This document shows, in pieces, positions 6,741-7,486 of a stretch of 7,486 bases of DNA. A program made the position numbers and the translations under genes. This DNA comes from Pseudomonadota bacterium (lineage in GTDB: Bacteria > Pseudomonadota > Alphaproteobacteria > Rhizobiales > Methylopilaceae). The stretch is from NCBI GenBank assembly GCA_023389135.1, contig JAEWEX010000187.1, positions 1 through 7,486 of the forward strand, read 5' to 3'. The notes below the pieces were generated by a model, which saw nothing but the letters and a program-made list of their open reading frames with translations, ran no database searches and had not been told where the DNA came from. Positions within the stretch are counted from its first letter, which is position 1, and every line of letters starts with the position of its first letter.

Positions 6741-6905
6741 TGCGGTGCTGCGCGGCGCGTCAGGAGGCGTGTATCCCCGGGGCCTTATCGATCTCAACGG
6801 GAGCTGTCCCTGGTCTCGCCCGTGGGCTTGGTCATACGGCGCCCACCTACAGGTGTAGGTGTCCCGGGATCGATTTCTCCAACGGCCAGCGTGGCTCCGC
6901 ACCTT
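6741..6905 (+). ncRNA. ssrS: 6S RNA (RNA polymerase regulator)
   Basis: Known role: a sigma-70 promoter mimic that binds and sequesters the RNA polymerase holoenzyme in stationary phase. Called from position, the zapA-ygfA interval where alphaproteobacterial 6S genes lie, and from its fold. Outer pairing is GGTGC (6744-6748) with GCACC (6899-6903). A middle stem is CGATC/GATCG (6789-6793 with 6868-6872) plus CGGGA/TCCCG (6798-6802 with 6862-6866), separated by a TCAA internal loop opposite one G. Inside lie a 7-bp hairpin CACCTAC-AGGT-GTAGGTG (6844-6861) and an apical pairing GTGGGC/GCCCAC (6822-6827 with 6841-6846). This gives the long interrupted hairpin with an open central region expected of 6S. 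The ends are approximate (within perhaps 10 nt), and no T-run terminator is seen. Confidence 0.82.
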
Positions 6906-6915
6906 CTCCCGCATC

Positions 6916-7486
6916 ATGACCGAACCCGTTCCCCACCCGGCGCTGAAGGCGCATCTGCGCCGCGCTGCGCTGGCGCGGCGCGCCGACTTGACGCCGGGGC
7001 AGGCCGCGGATGCCGCAGCGCGCGCCGCGGCGGTCGCCGAGGCCTGGATCGCCGGCCGCTCTCCCGCGACGGTCGCGCTGTATGCCGCCATCCGCGGCGA
7101 GATCGACGCCATGCCGCTGGCCGAGCGGCTCCATCGCCGCGGCATCGCGCTGGCGCTGCCGGCGGTGGTGGAGCAGGGGCGGCCGCTCGCCTTCCGCGCC
7201 TGGCGGCCGGGCGAGGCGCTGCTGCCGGGCTTCGCCGGCATTCCCGAGCCGTCGACGGAGGCGGCGCCCGCGCTGCCGGACGTCGTCGTGGCGCCGCTGG
7301 CGGCGTTCGACCGCACGGGCCACCGCATCGGCTACGGGGCCGGCTTCTACGACCGCACGCTGGAGGCGCTTTCGGCAAACCGGCGCATCGCCGCGCTGGG
7401 GCTCGCATTCGCGTGCCAGGAGGTCGATGCGGTGCCCGCGGAGCCGCATGACCGGACGCTCGACGCGGTCGCGACGGAGGCGGGGC
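6916..7486 (+). CDS. ygfA: 5-formyltetrahydrofolate cyclo-ligase (MTHFS), 3' end just beyond the window
   Basis: ATP-dependent conversion of 5-formyl-THF to 5,10-methenyl-THF, returning stored folate to one-carbon metabolism; cytoplasmic. 190 residues are visible, close to the full family length (~190-200), so only a few residues are missing. Seen: N-terminal LKAHLRRAAL (10-19), the segment VALYAAIRGEID (53-64) of the substrate side, PAVVEQGRPLAFRAW (82-96), DVVVAPLAAFDRTGHRIGYG (122-141) leading into the nucleotide-binding GYGAGFYDRTL (139-149), and the C-terminal HDRTLDAVATE (178-188). The start ATG at 6916 lies about 10 nt after the 6S RNA 3' end, with no recognisable Shine-Dalgarno. Placement after ssrS is the same pairing known from many proteobacteria and suggests cotranscription with 6S. 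Confidence 0.93.
   Translation, partial: MTEPVPHPALKAHLRRAALARRADLTPGQAADAAARAAAVAEAWIAGRSPATVALYAAIRGEIDAMPLAERLHRRGIALALPAVVEQGRPLAFRAWRPGEALLPGFAGIPEPSTEAAPALPDVVVAPLAAFDRTGHRIGYGAGFYDRTLEALSANRRIAALGLAFACQEVDAVPAEPHDRTLDAVATEAG

Noticed and set aside
1..7486. Search for defence systems, CRISPR, insertion sequences, tRNAs or att sites
   Set aside because: No array of repeats, transposase motif, cloverleaf or terminal inverted repeat was seen. Apart from the two small genes the window is ordinary core chromosome.

Overview
This GC-rich window (about 70% GC in the hand-counted core-gene row) looks like a chromosomal segment of an alphaproteobacterium, most likely of the Rhizobiales/Hyphomicrobiales. 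The reasons are the rhizobial-style proteins (ZapA, DUF4164, GAPDH with an 'LDTMH' segment, eukaryotic-type class I aldolase) and the order DUF4164 - zapA - 6S RNA - 5-formyl-THF cyclo-ligase. The species cannot be fixed from this sequence.

Minus strand, read right to left from 5755 to 1, is a central carbon operon: transketolase (tkt), glyceraldehyde-3-phosphate dehydrogenase (gap), two small unrecognised genes, phosphoglycerate kinase (pgk) and class I fructose-bisphosphate aldolase (fba, cut by the window start after 297 residues). These four enzymes act together in glycolysis/gluconeogenesis, the non-oxidative pentose phosphate pathway and, where RuBisCO is present, the Calvin cycle. No RuBisCO or phosphoribulokinase gene is visible here. 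Spacing is tight: 46 nt tkt-gap, 23 nt gap to the first small gene, two ATGA stop/start overlaps, and 10 nt pgk-fba. One polycistronic mRNA with translational coupling is therefore likely.

Positions 5756-6036 (281 nt) are a gene-free divergent control region. It holds a good sigma-70-like promoter pointing right (TTGACG-N16-TCTAAT) and only a weak candidate pointing left towards tkt.

Plus strand, 6037 to the right edge, carries a small coiled-coil DUF4164 protein, the FtsZ-ring protein ZapA, a 6S RNA (ssrS) in the zapA-ygfA interval with a foldable long-hairpin architecture, and 5-formyltetrahydrofolate cyclo-ligase (ygfA/MTHFS type, missing only its last few residues).

The least ordinary part is the two-gene insert between gap and pgk. 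It encodes a two-CxxC zinc-ribbon-like protein and a protein with an uninterrupted 14-position heptad coiled coil plus a C-terminal membrane anchor. Both are in visibly lower-GC DNA, yet fused by start/stop overlaps into the glycolytic operon. The pgk gene also carries an Asp-to-Val change in an otherwise conserved motif. No mobile element, CRISPR array, tRNA or rRNA was seen.
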